Below, piece after piece: positions 52,375 to 61,640 of a DNA stretch of 64,000 bases. Each line of letters opens with the position of its first letter. The first letter of the stretch is position 1. The notes under the pieces are model-generated. The model saw only the letters and a program-made list of their open reading frames with translations, was not told the DNA's origin and made no database searches. Made by a program: the position numbers and the translations under genes. Location: assembly GCA_964468435.1 (NCBI GenBank), contig CAYXVE010000004.1, positions 1 to 64,000 on the forward strand, written 5' to 3'. The DNA comes from JBCCTX01 sp964468435 (lineage in GTDB: Bacteria; Bacteroidota; Bacteroidia; J057).

Positions 52375-52821
52375 TTAGGTATTTGAAGTTTCAAATTTTG
52401 ATTTCATATACAGACATTTTTCTGCAAAAGGGGTTAATGGGAGCTCTTTTACTTCGTCAATCGTAAACCATCTCGCGCCCAGAGTATCCTCTCCATAGAT
52501 AGCTTTTAGCTTTTTTCGGGTCATAATCCTGACCTCGTATACAATACCAATGTGGAAAAGTTCTTCCATGGTTCCATCAGGCGTACGATCGTGAATAGTT
52601 CGTTTACTAAAAATGCCCAATAGACTATAATCTTCGATGTCCAGGCTCGTTTCTTCTTTGACTTCACGCTCAAGGGCTTCCTCAATACTCTCACCTGACT
52701 CGATCTTTCCACCGGGAAGCCCCCATTTGCCCACATAGGCGCCCCTGCTTTTGAGTACGAGTGCTACCTTATCTTTTTGCCAGATAACAGCATAAGCTCC
52801 GGTATGAGTGTGTTCTTTCAT
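52375..52821 (-). CDS. Nudix hydrolase
   Basis: 148 residues. The Nudix box is GGKIESGESIEEALEREVKEETSLD, matching G-x5-E-x7-R-E-x-x-E-E with the usual final Gly replaced by Ser. The preamble is MKEHTHTGAYAVIWQKDKVALVLKSRGAYVGKWGLPGG. It would hydrolyse a nucleoside diphosphate derivative, perhaps as housecleaning. It is the first gene of a two-gene unit with PAP2. Confidence 0.9.
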   Translation of the reverse strand: MKEHTHTGAYAVIWQKDKVALVLKSRGAYVGKWGLPGGKIESGESIEEALEREVKEETSLDIEDYSLLGIFSKRTIHDRTPDGTMEELFHIGIVYEVRIMTRKKLKAIYGEDTLGARWFTIDEVKELPLTPFAEKCLYMKSKFETSNT

Positions 52822-53239
52822 GAAGAAAAGTTATGCGAAAAAGGTTACCAAATACAAATTATAAGAAAAAAGGTTAAATTAAAGTTAATGAGGTGAAATA
52901 AAATGCATTCAAGAACGATAGAAATGGAAACCCTCAAAAAAGTAGAAATATTCTCTTCGTATGTACTGTGCAAATGGTTTGATCAACATCATACCCAATA
53001 GGAAAGCGCTTGGCTGTTTTACCTACAAAAAACATGTATCTGGCAAATATGTATCCGTTTTAGGAGGTATTGGATGAATGGATATGTTTGGGATGGATCG
53101 CTTGGGTACGACGTAAACTGTATACTGATCGTACGATGCAACTCATATCGCCACGTGAGGCTCAGTATTGGGCAAAAAGCTATAAAGACCACGCCGCCAG
53201 ATTGGAAAAAGAAGAAAGAATGGAGTCATCAGGTCTCTT
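52822..53239. other. Intergenic region without a convincing gene
   Basis: 418 bp between the Nudix start and the convergent end of the AraC regulator. An open frame at 53136-53318 (plus strand) exists but its last part is antisense to the AraC gene and it shows no family likeness. It has an AT-rich left part and no recognisable RNA gene. Confidence 0.4.
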
Positions 53240-54118
53240 TCAGGTACTATTCCTGGCATTATTCCTCATCTCCGATGGACTCATCCCTGTTTTCTTCTTG
53301 AAAATCCTGCTAAAATAGTGTACAGATTCAAAGCCCAGTTCGAAACATATTTCCTTGATACTTCTGTCGCTGGATAAGAGCCGCTCTCTGGCCCCCATGA
53401 TGCGCATGTCCAAATGGTACTGATGGGGAGATACCCCCGTATACTGTTTAAACATTTTCCTGAGATAAGCATACCCTATGTGGTGTGTTTGAGCGAGCTG
53501 TCTGAGATCCACCTTCTGGTCGAGCTGCTCACGCATCTGAAATCGAGCCTGTTGGATGACCTGCTCGATATATTTCCCTGAGAAATTACGCCTTTTATGT
53601 AGAGAGATCAAATAGCCTAGCAATTTTACGATCAAGCCGGATGTTACTTGCTGAAATCCTGGAGCCTCTTCCAGTACCAGATCGAATATTTTGCCATAGG
53701 TGTCGATCAGTTCTTCTCTTGTCCCATAGTGAAATACATTTGAGGAAGCCAGTACGTCATATTGCAAAAATCTGTGAGCAAGCTCGCCTTCAAATCCGAT
53801 GTAATTTTCCACCCATCCCGTCGCAACTTCCGGTTTGTAACGGTGTCTGATTCCGGGTCTCACCAGTATAACTGTTCCAGGACGCACAGGAAAACGCCCT
53901 AACTCATCTTCATATATTCCCGCTCCCTCTGTGACATAGTTGATTTGAAATTCTCTGAGTATTCTTCCGCTATCCCAGTTAAAGTAATACCCTGAAGGAT
54001 GCGCATCGGAAGGATAAGTGGCATGGGGTTCTACGTGTGCTCTCCCTGCTACATGAAGGTACAATCCCCATAATTTATCTTGATCGCCGACAGTCAGATA
54101 TTTGAAAAAATCCTTCAT
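53240..54118 (-). CDS. AraC-family regulator of the rhamnose cluster
   Basis: 292 residues. The N-terminal cupin-like sugar-sensing domain contains PVRPGTVILVRPGIRHRYKP, and the C-terminal pair of helix-turn-helix motifs has LRQLAQTHHIGYAYLRKMFKQYTGVSPHQYHLDMR and IKEICFELGFESVHYFSRIFKKKTGMSPSEMR, the classic AraC signature. It is divergent from the rhaD fusion gene, so it is the probable L-rhamnose-responsive activator (RhaR/RhaS analogue); the effector is inferred from context. Confidence 0.85.
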   Translation of the reverse strand: MKDFFKYLTVGDQDKLWGLYLHVAGRAHVEPHATYPSDAHPSGYYFNWDSGRILREFQINYVTEGAGIYEDELGRFPVRPGTVILVRPGIRHRYKPEVATGWVENYIGFEGELAHRFLQYDVLASSNVFHYGTREELIDTYGKIFDLVLEEAPGFQQVTSGLIVKLLGYLISLHKRRNFSGKYIEQVIQQARFQMREQLDQKVDLRQLAQTHHIGYAYLRKMFKQYTGVSPHQYHLDMRIMGARERLLSSDRSIKEICFELGFESVHYFSRIFKKKTGMSPSEMRNNARNST

Positions 54119-54198
54119 GTGGGTGAAGTAATGAGTGTTGGTCCAAAAAGTGCAAGTGAATGTACAAATTATGTATGGAATGGGGCTAATTTTAAGCT

Positions 54199-54206
54199 TA
54201 GTTTTG
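54199..54206 (+). promoter_or_regulatory. Putative -7 promoter box of the rhamnose operon
   Basis: TAGTTTTG fits TAnnTTTG about 100 nt before the start at 54306, in the 187-bp divergent spacer with the AraC gene. The leader is long enough for regulator binding sites. No strong -33 box was seen, consistent with an activator-dependent promoter. Confidence 0.4.
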
Positions 54207-54305
54207 GATTAAGTTGTCATAAAAAGGTAAACTCTTTCAGCAATAGTTAAGGATTTATCATATAACAACCAGTTTTAGACTGTCAGTTTTTTAAACTACT
54301 CAAAG

Positions 54306-56405
54306 ATGGAAGTAAAATCATTTCAGCATGTACAATACCTCTGGGACGAAGCCGAAGCAGCAAAAAGGGCAGGCGACGAAGTGGCTTTGTTTCTGTACCG
54401 TTCCAACATTCTGGGAGCGGATCTGAGAATTACCAATTTTGGTGGAGGGAATACTTCCTGCAAGACGATGGAAAAAGATCCATTGACTGGAGAGGAAGTA
54501 GAGGTAATGTGGATCAAGGGCTCTGGTGGGGATATCGGTACCCTAACACGTGAGGGCATTGCCGGACTTTACGTCAGGAAACTACACGATCTTAAAAAGG
54601 TATACCGTGGCCTGGAATATGAAGATGAAATTGTGCCGCTCTATTATCACTGTCTGTATGATCTGGATAGTCGTGCACCTTCTATTGATACGGCTTTACA
54701 CGGTTTGCTTCCATTCAAGCATATCGATCACCTCCATCCGGATGCTGTTATCTCTATTGCCGCAGCCAAAGATAGTGAACAGATTACCAAAGAGATCTGG
54801 GGAGATACCATGGGATGGATACCCTGGCAACGTCCGGGTTTTGACCTGGGATTACAGCTAGAAAAATGCCTGAATGGTAATCCCGGTATACAAGGTATAG
54901 TCCTGGGAGGACATGGATTGTTTACCTGGGGTGATACGGCTTACGAATGCTACATGAATAGCCTGGAAGTAATTGAGACGGCTTCTGCATATATAGCAGA
55001 ACGCGAAGGAAAGGATCGCCCCGTATTTGGTGGTCAGGAAATCGAAAGCTTGGCTGCTGATCTTCGGAAAAAGCAGGCCTCAGATATAGCCCCTATCTTA
55101 AGAGGGCTTTGTTCCAGCTATCAGCGCATGATTGGGCATTTCACGGATGATGAACGTGTATTGCAATTTATCAATAGCCATGATCTACCCAAACTGGCAC
55201 CCCTGGGAACCTCATGTCCGGACCACTTTCTGCGTACCAAAATACAGCCTCTGGTATTGAATCTTGCTGCTGATGCCGATCTTAGCGATTCTAATGCAGT
55301 CAAAGCACAAATAGAACCATATTTTACCCAATACAGAAAGGAATATACTGAGTATTATGAGCATTGTAAGCATCCCGACAGCCCAGCTATGCGTGATCCC
55401 AATCCTGTAGTAATCCTGTATCCGGGAATAGGAATGTTTACATTTGCCAAGAACAAACAGACAGCACGTGTAGCATCAGAATTTTATGTCAATGCTATCA
55501 ATGTCATGCGCGGTGCTGAAGCGATCTCTGAATATACTGCATTATCCCGTCAGGAAGCCTTTAATATTGAATACTGGTTGCTCGAAGAAGCCAAACTCAA
55601 ACGACAGCCTCCGGAAAAGCCACTTTCCCGTAAGGTAGCGATTATTACGGGAGCAGGAGGAGGTATTGGAAAAGCAATAGCTGACAAACTGGCTGTAGAA
55701 GGAGCAAACGTCGTACTCACGGATATTTCTGAAGACTATCTCAAGGAAGCTAACAGCAGCTTCAAAAGGGATGTTTCTACCTATGTAGTATGCGATGTCA
55801 CCCAAGCGAGTGAAGTTGAGCAGGCTTATTCAGCAGCAGCATTAGAATTTGGGGGAGTGGATATCATGGTTCATGCTGCTGGTCTGGCTATATCGAAGCC
55901 TCTGGTGGAGCACACGTTGGAAGACTGGGATTTGCTGCAGAATGTAATGGTCAAAGGTCAGTTTCTGATGTCCCGTCAAGCTGTTGAGATCATGCGTAAG
56001 CAAGGCTTGGGAGGGGATATCGTCAATATCGCCTCCAAGAATGGTCTTGTGGCCGGCCCCAAAAATATTGGTTATGGTACTGCCAAGGCTGCTCAGCAAC
56101 ACATGTCCCGGTTGATGGCAGCAGAACTTGGAGCGGAAAAAATAAGAGTAAATACTGTAAACCCCGATGGGGTCATTATTGGCAGCAAAATATGGGAAGG
56201 GGAATGGGCAGAAGGAAGGGCTAAGGCCTATGGGATCAGTGTAGAGGAACTGCCAGCTTTTTATGCAAAGCGCAATTTGATGAACGAGATCATCAGACCT
56301 GTAGATATCGCCAATGGTGTCTTTGCATTTATAGCCATCCTGGACAAAAGTACAGGGAATATTATCAACGTCGATGGTGGAATGGCAAATGCCTTTGTCC
56401 GATAG
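54306..56405 (+). CDS. rhaD: Bifunctional rhamnulose-1-phosphate aldolase/short-chain dehydrogenase
   Basis: 699 residues with two domains. The N-terminal class II aldolase (about 1-400) has GGGNTSCKT, HLHPDAVISIA with metal-binding His residues, and GGHGLFTWG. It cleaves L-rhamnulose-1-phosphate to dihydroxyacetone phosphate and L-lactaldehyde. The C-terminal SDR domain (about 440-699) has the NAD motif ITGAGGGIGKAIA, NIASKNGLVAGPKN and the catalytic YGTAK, and would oxidise the lactaldehyde. This fusion occurs in several Bacteroidota and other phyla. It is first in the rhamnose operon. Confidence 0.93.
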   Translation: MEVKSFQHVQYLWDEAEAAKRAGDEVALFLYRSNILGADLRITNFGGGNTSCKTMEKDPLTGEEVEVMWIKGSGGDIGTLTREGIAGLYVRKLHDLKKVYRGLEYEDEIVPLYYHCLYDLDSRAPSIDTALHGLLPFKHIDHLHPDAVISIAAAKDSEQITKEIWGDTMGWIPWQRPGFDLGLQLEKCLNGNPGIQGIVLGGHGLFTWGDTAYECYMNSLEVIETASAYIAEREGKDRPVFGGQEIESLAADLRKKQASDIAPILRGLCSSYQRMIGHFTDDERVLQFINSHDLPKLAPLGTSCPDHFLRTKIQPLVLNLAADADLSDSNAVKAQIEPYFTQYRKEYTEYYEHCKHPDSPAMRDPNPVVILYPGIGMFTFAKNKQTARVASEFYVNAINVMRGAEAISEYTALSRQEAFNIEYWLLEEAKLKRQPPEKPLSRKVAIITGAGGGIGKAIADKLAVEGANVVLTDISEDYLKEANSSFKRDVSTYVVCDVTQASEVEQAYSAAALEFGGVDIMVHAAGLAISKPLVEHTLEDWDLLQNVMVKGQFLMSRQAVEIMRKQGLGGDIVNIASKNGLVAGPKNIGYGTAKAAQQHMSRLMAAELGAEKIRVNTVNPDGVIIGSKIWEGEWAEGRAKAYGISVEELPAFYAKRNLMNEIIRPVDIANGVFAFIAILDKSTGNIINVDGGMANAFVR

Positions 56406-56577
56406 GAATCATACGCGATATTACAACTACTGGGCATAAGAAAATCGATTTATTTCACTACAGTATGGATAAAAGCCATTCGGTTTTTACTCCTGTTGAT
56501 CATGAGATTAATAGAATGACCATGAACCACTATAGTTGTGCTTAATAGAATCATGTTAATAGGTTAAAAAGGACCCT

Positions 56578-57861
56578 ATGGATGTAAGTAGCTTGTATAT
56601 AGAAGATTACAATGAGCCTCATCTGGATACTCACTATGAGCGGTATCACTTTCTGCGGGCACAGTTAGTCAAAAAAGGCATTGATGTAGAATCTACTGTC
56701 AAAAAACTCCAGGAGCTTCAGATAGCGATTCCCAGCTGGGCCTTGGGAACTGGGGGGACACGTTTTGGTCGTTTTTCGATAGGAGGAGAGCCGCAGAACC
56801 TGGAAGAGAAACTCCAGGATATCGGACTTATTCATGCCCTCACACGATCTGCTGGAGCTGTATCGCTTCATATACCCTGGGATATTCCTGAAGATCCGGA
56901 GGCTATACAGCAGCTTGCAGCATCCTATGGCATTCTATTTGAAGCAGTTAATTCCAATACCTTTCAGGATCAGTCCAGCCAGTCTCAAAGCTACAAGCAT
57001 GGGTCGCTGTGTGCTATTGATCCTGCAACCCGTCAGCAGGCAGTCAATCATAACAAGCATGTCATCGACACCGGCGTAGCGCTTGGATCAAAGAGCCTCA
57101 CCGTTTGGTTGGCAGATGGTGCCTCGTTTCCCGGTCAGCTGAATTTCCGTAAATCGCTTCTGTATACTCAAGAAAGTCTGAAGGAAATCTATCATTATAT
57201 GCCTTTTGACTGGAAACTATATATAGAGTACAAACCCTATGAACCCAATTTTTACAGTACTGTGATCCAGGATTGGGGAACCTCATATATGCTGGCTCGT
57301 GCTTGCGGTGAAAGGGCCTATTGTTTGGTAGATCTGGGGCATCATCTTCCCAATACCAATATTGAGCAAATTGTGGCAACCCTGATGTGGAAAGGTAAGC
57401 TAGGAGGCTTTCACTTCAACGATAGTAAATATGGAGATGATGACCTCACGGTTGGTAGTATCAAGCCTTACCAGTTATTTCTGATATTCAATGAGCTGGT
57501 GTATGGAATGGAAAATAATGTAGCGGACAACCCCCTACTGGCCTGGATGATAGATGCCAGCCACAATGTAAAAGATCCGCTGGAAGATTTGATGCAGAGC
57601 CTGGAGGCTGTTCGCCTGGCTTATGCACAGGCGTTGATCGTTGATACTGAAGAGCTTGAAACAGCCCGAGCTAAGCGTGATGTAACGATGGCGCAGGAAC
57701 TGCTTCAGGAAGCTTACCGGACGGACGTCCGTCCCCTACTGGCAGAAGCCAGAAGGCTCGATGGAGCAGCGATAGATCCCATCGGACTATACCGAAAACA
57801 CAATGTACGCCGACAGCTCATCCGTGAGCGTGGTGCTCAGAGTATTGCAACAGGGCTATAG
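56578..57861 (+). CDS. rhaI: L-rhamnose isomerase (sugar isomerase family)
   Basis: 427 residues with a TIM-barrel xylose-isomerase-like fold. It contains GTGGTRFGRF, the metal-site region YIEYKPYEPNFYSTV and GGFHFNDSKYGDDDLTVG, and LVDLGHHLPNTNIEQIVA, typical of the non-RhaA L-rhamnose isomerases (RhaI type). It converts L-rhamnose to L-rhamnulose. It sits 172 bp after the aldolase gene; that spacer has no gene. The kinase start follows after 37 nt. Confidence 0.88.
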   Translation: MDVSSLYIEDYNEPHLDTHYERYHFLRAQLVKKGIDVESTVKKLQELQIAIPSWALGTGGTRFGRFSIGGEPQNLEEKLQDIGLIHALTRSAGAVSLHIPWDIPEDPEAIQQLAASYGILFEAVNSNTFQDQSSQSQSYKHGSLCAIDPATRQQAVNHNKHVIDTGVALGSKSLTVWLADGASFPGQLNFRKSLLYTQESLKEIYHYMPFDWKLYIEYKPYEPNFYSTVIQDWGTSYMLARACGERAYCLVDLGHHLPNTNIEQIVATLMWKGKLGGFHFNDSKYGDDDLTVGSIKPYQLFLIFNELVYGMENNVADNPLLAWMIDASHNVKDPLEDLMQSLEAVRLAYAQALIVDTEELETARAKRDVTMAQELLQEAYRTDVRPLLAEARRLDGAAIDPIGLYRKHNVRRQLIRERGAQSIATGL

Positions 57862-57898
57862 GCGCATTAAATACATATTAATCTTTCTGTATCCAATC

Positions 57899-59260
57899 AT
57901 GAAAGTTACAGCTATCTTTGATATTGGTAAAACCAATAAAAAGTTTTTTCTCTTTGACACCCATCATCAACAGGTGTACAAAGAATACATACAGTTTGAC
58001 GAAATTGAAGATACAGATGGCTTTCCCTGTGATGACCTTATGGCCATTAGGAAATGGATACATGGTTGTTTGGATCGCGTGTTGCAGCACGAGAAATATG
58101 ATGTGAGATCCCTCAACTTTTCCGGATATGGGGCCAGTTTAGTCCATGTAGACCAGCGTGGTGAGCCTGTAACACCCATTTATAATTACCTGAAATCTAT
58201 ACCTGAGGAAATACTTGCGTCATTCTATCAAAAATATGGAGATGAGCAGACCCTCAGCCAAGAAACCGCCTCACCACCACTGGGCATGCTCAACTCCGGT
58301 CTGCAACTCTACTGGCTCAAACATACACGCCCGGATCTATTTAACAAAATTGCCTGGTCACTACATTTCCCCCAATATTTGAGCTACCTATTTACAGGAA
58401 TTCCATTAAGTGAGTATACTAGTATTGGTTGTCACACCTTCTTGTGGGATTACGCCCATCAGAGATATCACAACTGGGTATTTGAGGAACAATTGGATGC
58501 TATTTTACCCCCTATTGTCCATACTAACACCAGTATCAATCTCACTGTTAAAGATCACCAACTCAGGGTCGGAGTAGGTATACACGATAGCTCTTCGGCA
58601 CTGATACCCTATCTTAGGGGTGATCACAAGCCGTTTTTATTGATTTCTACAGGCACCTGGAGTATTTGTATGAATCCTTTTAATCACGCGATATTGACCG
58701 GGGAGGATTTAAGAAAGGATTGCCTGAATTTTATGAAGACAGATGGGGCATCTGTGAAAGCATCACGTCTATTTTTGGGCAATGAATATAACATTCAAAC
58801 AGAAATATTGAGAAATTACTATGAGAGGCCGCCTGGATATCATAAGACAGTCAGCTATGATCCTGGGATACATAAGAAACTGGAAGATGCTTATCAGCAT
58901 CATTTTCGTATGGAAAGCATCAAATTGGATCGCGATCAGCCACAGGAGACCAATCTCTCTATTTTTGAGACATACGAGGAAGCCTATCATCAACTCATGA
59001 TGGAGTTGGTAGAGTTGCAGGTGGAGGCCGCAGAGAGAGCAATAGGGGAAACCCCTATTGCGAAAATCTATGTAGATGGAGGATTTGCAGATAATGAGAT
59101 ATATATTCAGTTACTGGGAAAACACTTCAGGAATGTCAAATTACGCACTACACAGTCTCCTTTGGGATCAGCACTCGGAGCATCCCTTATTATTTCCAAA
59201 AAGGAGGTAGGAAAAGAGTTTCTAAAGGAAAATTACAGCCTGATCAAGCATAAGAAGTAA
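57899..59260 (+). CDS. rhaB: Rhamnulokinase-like FGGY carbohydrate kinase
   Basis: 453 residues from ATG 57899. The upstream in-frame extension overlaps rhaI and is unlikely. The N-terminal MKVTAIFDIGKTNKKFFLFD is the ATPase phosphate-1 motif of FGGY kinases; later come LISTGTWSICMNPF and the C-terminal IYVDGGFADNEIYIQLLGK with SPLGSALGASL. It phosphorylates L-rhamnulose at O1. Divergent FGGY members also act on other sugars, so context carries the specificity. Confidence 0.85.
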   Translation: MKVTAIFDIGKTNKKFFLFDTHHQQVYKEYIQFDEIEDTDGFPCDDLMAIRKWIHGCLDRVLQHEKYDVRSLNFSGYGASLVHVDQRGEPVTPIYNYLKSIPEEILASFYQKYGDEQTLSQETASPPLGMLNSGLQLYWLKHTRPDLFNKIAWSLHFPQYLSYLFTGIPLSEYTSIGCHTFLWDYAHQRYHNWVFEEQLDAILPPIVHTNTSINLTVKDHQLRVGVGIHDSSSALIPYLRGDHKPFLLISTGTWSICMNPFNHAILTGEDLRKDCLNFMKTDGASVKASRLFLGNEYNIQTEILRNYYERPPGYHKTVSYDPGIHKKLEDAYQHHFRMESIKLDRDQPQETNLSIFETYEEAYHQLMMELVELQVEAAERAIGETPIAKIYVDGGFADNEIYIQLLGKHFRNVKLRTTQSPLGSALGASLIISKKEVGKEFLKENYSLIKHKK

Positions 59261-59305
59261 AAATTCGCTAATTAGGATCATTGGACTACTACGATCATAC
59301 TTGCA

Positions 59306-60712
59306 ATGGAAACAGAACCAAAACAGTTTGCACATACTGAGGAATTTGAGCGCCAGCCTGTACCTCAGACGCATCAGAAATCCTGGAAGAGCTTTCTGGG
59401 AATGTATGCAGGTGAACATGCTGCCGGAACAGAGTTTGTAATAGGACCTTTGTTTCTCACAGCAGGTGTGAGTGCATTTGATCTCCTTGTCGGGCTGCTG
59501 ATTGGAAATTTGCTGGCTGTAGTCAGTTGGAGATACCTGACCGCGGAGATTGCGGTTAAAAATCGCCTGACGTTGTATTATCAGTTGGAAAAGATTTGTG
59601 GCAGAAAGCTGGTTACCTTTTATAATGTTGCCAATGGAATTTTGTTTTGTTTTCTGGCTGGTGCAATGATCACTGTATCTGCTACTGCAGTAGGGGTTCC
59701 TTTTGATATGCAGATGCCTCGTCTGACCGATACGATGCCCAATAGTATCACCTGGGTTATCATTGTACTGTTACTCGGGACCCTGATATCTTTGATTGCT
59801 GCCCGCGGGTACGGTGCGGTAGCCAAGGCAGCCAACTGGATGGCTCCCTTTATTATACTGGCTTTTCTGGCATGTGGTATGGTGTCGCTCAGAGAGTTGG
59901 GTGTAAGTAATATTTCAGATTTCTGGAACATTTGGGGTGAGGGTTCTGATCCTTTTCCAGGACAGATTAAATATACATTCTGGCATGTCTTACTCTGGTC
60001 ATGGTTTTGTAATGCAGCCATGCATATAGGTATGTCTGACCTTTCTGTATTCCGTTATGCGAAAAGGGCATCTGCAGGCTGGACCACAGCTGCGGGCATG
60101 TATGTGGGACATTATATCGCCTGGATAGCAGCGGCCTTACTTTATGCAGTGTATGTGCAGTCGCCTGAGGCTCAGTCTTTTTTGGCCAATAATGAGGCTC
60201 CTCCTGTCGCTCCGGGTCCTCTGGCATACAACGCGATTGGTGTATTTGGCATCATTGCTGTAATCATTGCAGGCTGGACTACGGCAAATCCGACTATTTA
60301 CAGAGCAGGGCTAGCATTCCAGGCTATTATCCCTGGAGCTTCTACCTTCTGGGTAACCATTATTGCAGGGGCTATCGCTACGTTAGCTGGACTGTTCCCT
60401 GCCATTGCTATGAAATTATTGGATTTTGTCGCCGTGTATGGCTTCATCCTGGCACCGGTAGGGGCCATTATCGTTTTCGAGCACTTTTTTGCAGATAGGA
60501 TAGGAATAGAAAGAAATTATGCCGGGAAAACGGGTATTACATTTTATTTGCCCGTTTTACTCGCCTGGGGACTCAGTCTGGGAGTCTTTTATTCGATATC
60601 CATATTTGGAGACGTTTTTCTATCATTCCTGACGCTGCCTGCCTGGCTAAGTTGTGGTTTACTCTTTCTTGTTTTTAGTACTTATTATCAAAAGAAAGTT
60701 CATTCAAGCTAA
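59306..60712 (+). CDS. NCS1-like permease in the rhamnose operon
   Basis: 468 residues with about 12 membrane helices. The pattern (MYAGEHAAGTEFVIGPLFLTAGVS, YYQLEKICGRKL, ARGYGAVAKAANWMAP, GWTTANPTIYRAGLAFQA) resembles the purine-cytosine permease/NCS1 family rather than the known rhamnose carriers RhaT or the MFS carrier. Its place between the kinase and the mutarotase suggests it imports L-rhamnose or a rhamnoside product; this is inference. The N-terminal 25 residues are polar. Confidence 0.78.
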   Translation: METEPKQFAHTEEFERQPVPQTHQKSWKSFLGMYAGEHAAGTEFVIGPLFLTAGVSAFDLLVGLLIGNLLAVVSWRYLTAEIAVKNRLTLYYQLEKICGRKLVTFYNVANGILFCFLAGAMITVSATAVGVPFDMQMPRLTDTMPNSITWVIIVLLLGTLISLIAARGYGAVAKAANWMAPFIILAFLACGMVSLRELGVSNISDFWNIWGEGSDPFPGQIKYTFWHVLLWSWFCNAAMHIGMSDLSVFRYAKRASAGWTTAAGMYVGHYIAWIAAALLYAVYVQSPEAQSFLANNEAPPVAPGPLAYNAIGVFGIIAVIIAGWTTANPTIYRAGLAFQAIIPGASTFWVTIIAGAIATLAGLFPAIAMKLLDFVAVYGFILAPVGAIIVFEHFFADRIGIERNYAGKTGITFYLPVLLAWGLSLGVFYSISIFGDVFLSFLTLPAWLSCGLLFLVFSTYYQKKVHSS

Positions 60713-60722
60713 ACTTAGAGAC

Positions 60723-61037
60723 ATGTACAGTAATGCTTTTAAGATGAAGCTAAAACCCGGGTTCAAGGAAGAATACAAAAAAAGGCACGATGAAATATGG
60801 CCGGAGCTAAAAAGCTTTCTTTCTGAATCAGGTATCTCAGATTATTCCATTTTTCTAGATGAAGAAACACATACCCTCTTTGCTATTCAAAAACTGGCAG
60901 ATGATTTTGATGCATCAAAGATCCCTGAGCATCCGGCTGTAAAAAAATGGTGGGCCTATATGGCTGATATCATGGAGACTTATTCTGATAATGAGCCGGT
61001 CACTGTGTCGCTTACAGAGGTATTTCATATGGACTAA
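60723..61037 (+). CDS. rhaM: L-rhamnose mutarotase
   Basis: 104 residues from ATG 60723. It matches RhaM: AFKMKLKPGFKEEYKKRHDEIWPELKSFLSESGISDYSIFLDEETHTLFA, with the conserved HDEIWPEL His and YSIF, and near the end KKWWAYMADIM. It interconverts alpha and beta anomers so the isomerase receives its preferred form. It is the last gene of the cluster, 10 nt after the permease. Confidence 0.93.
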   Translation: MYSNAFKMKLKPGFKEEYKKRHDEIWPELKSFLSESGISDYSIFLDEETHTLFAIQKLADDFDASKIPEHPAVKKWWAYMADIMETYSDNEPVTVSLTEVFHMD

Positions 61038-61640
61038 TCATATTTGAAGCCAATGGGAACACAATTCAGCATACAATATTTTCGTAGATCAAACCAAATC
61101 CTGAAATGAAGTATTATGTTCTTGCGATCACTTATTTTTAGGGTATTTGTATAGGGTTAAATGGATGTTAAAGTCCCACTTCTTCAGCAACAGAATGGCC
61201 GATGATCTCATAGGAATCCAAAACCTGGTCCCCTGGGTGGTGGCAGGATAGTGGTATATAACGAGAGGGAATCAGATCAGAACACGATGCTTGCCGAAAG
61301 GTAGGTCTTGGTAGATTAGAACTGACATCTATTTAAGGTGTTATGGGGTTGACCAGTGCTTTTGATAATTCAGAAATAGAACCTTTGATGTATCTGGAAA
61401 AAAGCGGTAACCCCATTGGTCTGAAAAGAGATTGGAAAATAGAATGTATAAATGCCTGACCTACACTACCTGACCCTGTATCCACAGATACATTGAGATC
61501 CTTTGCAGAGATATGGCATGTATAAAGAGACTATCCCTGTGATATTCTATGATATCATGGTAGGTACCATGCAATTTTACATATCTATTCACAGATTATA
61601 GGGATAGCCTCAATGCTATGCCTGAGAAAAATAAAACGAT
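61038..61640. other. 603-bp region with only degenerate short frames
   Basis: No intact gene. A frame at 61343-61459 (38 codons, MGLTSAFDNSEIEPLMYLEK...) and a signal-like MKYYVLAITYF before a stop (near 61106) hint at a decayed gene, but no family is recognised. A short palindrome GGTACC lies near 61563. No tRNA-like structure was seen. Confidence 0.35.

Noticed and set aside
53136..53318. Short plus-strand frame beginning MQLISPREAQYWAK
   Set aside because: Its C-terminal third is antisense to the AraC gene, and there is no ribosome site or recognisable domain.
57803..57898. 5' extension of the rhamnulokinase frame
   Set aside because: It overlaps the isomerase; the family N-terminus starts at ATG 57899.
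61343..61459. 38-codon frame in the rhaM-ftsZ spacer
   Set aside because: It is too short, has no homology I recognise, and is flanked by frames full of stops; it is treated as a possible relic only.
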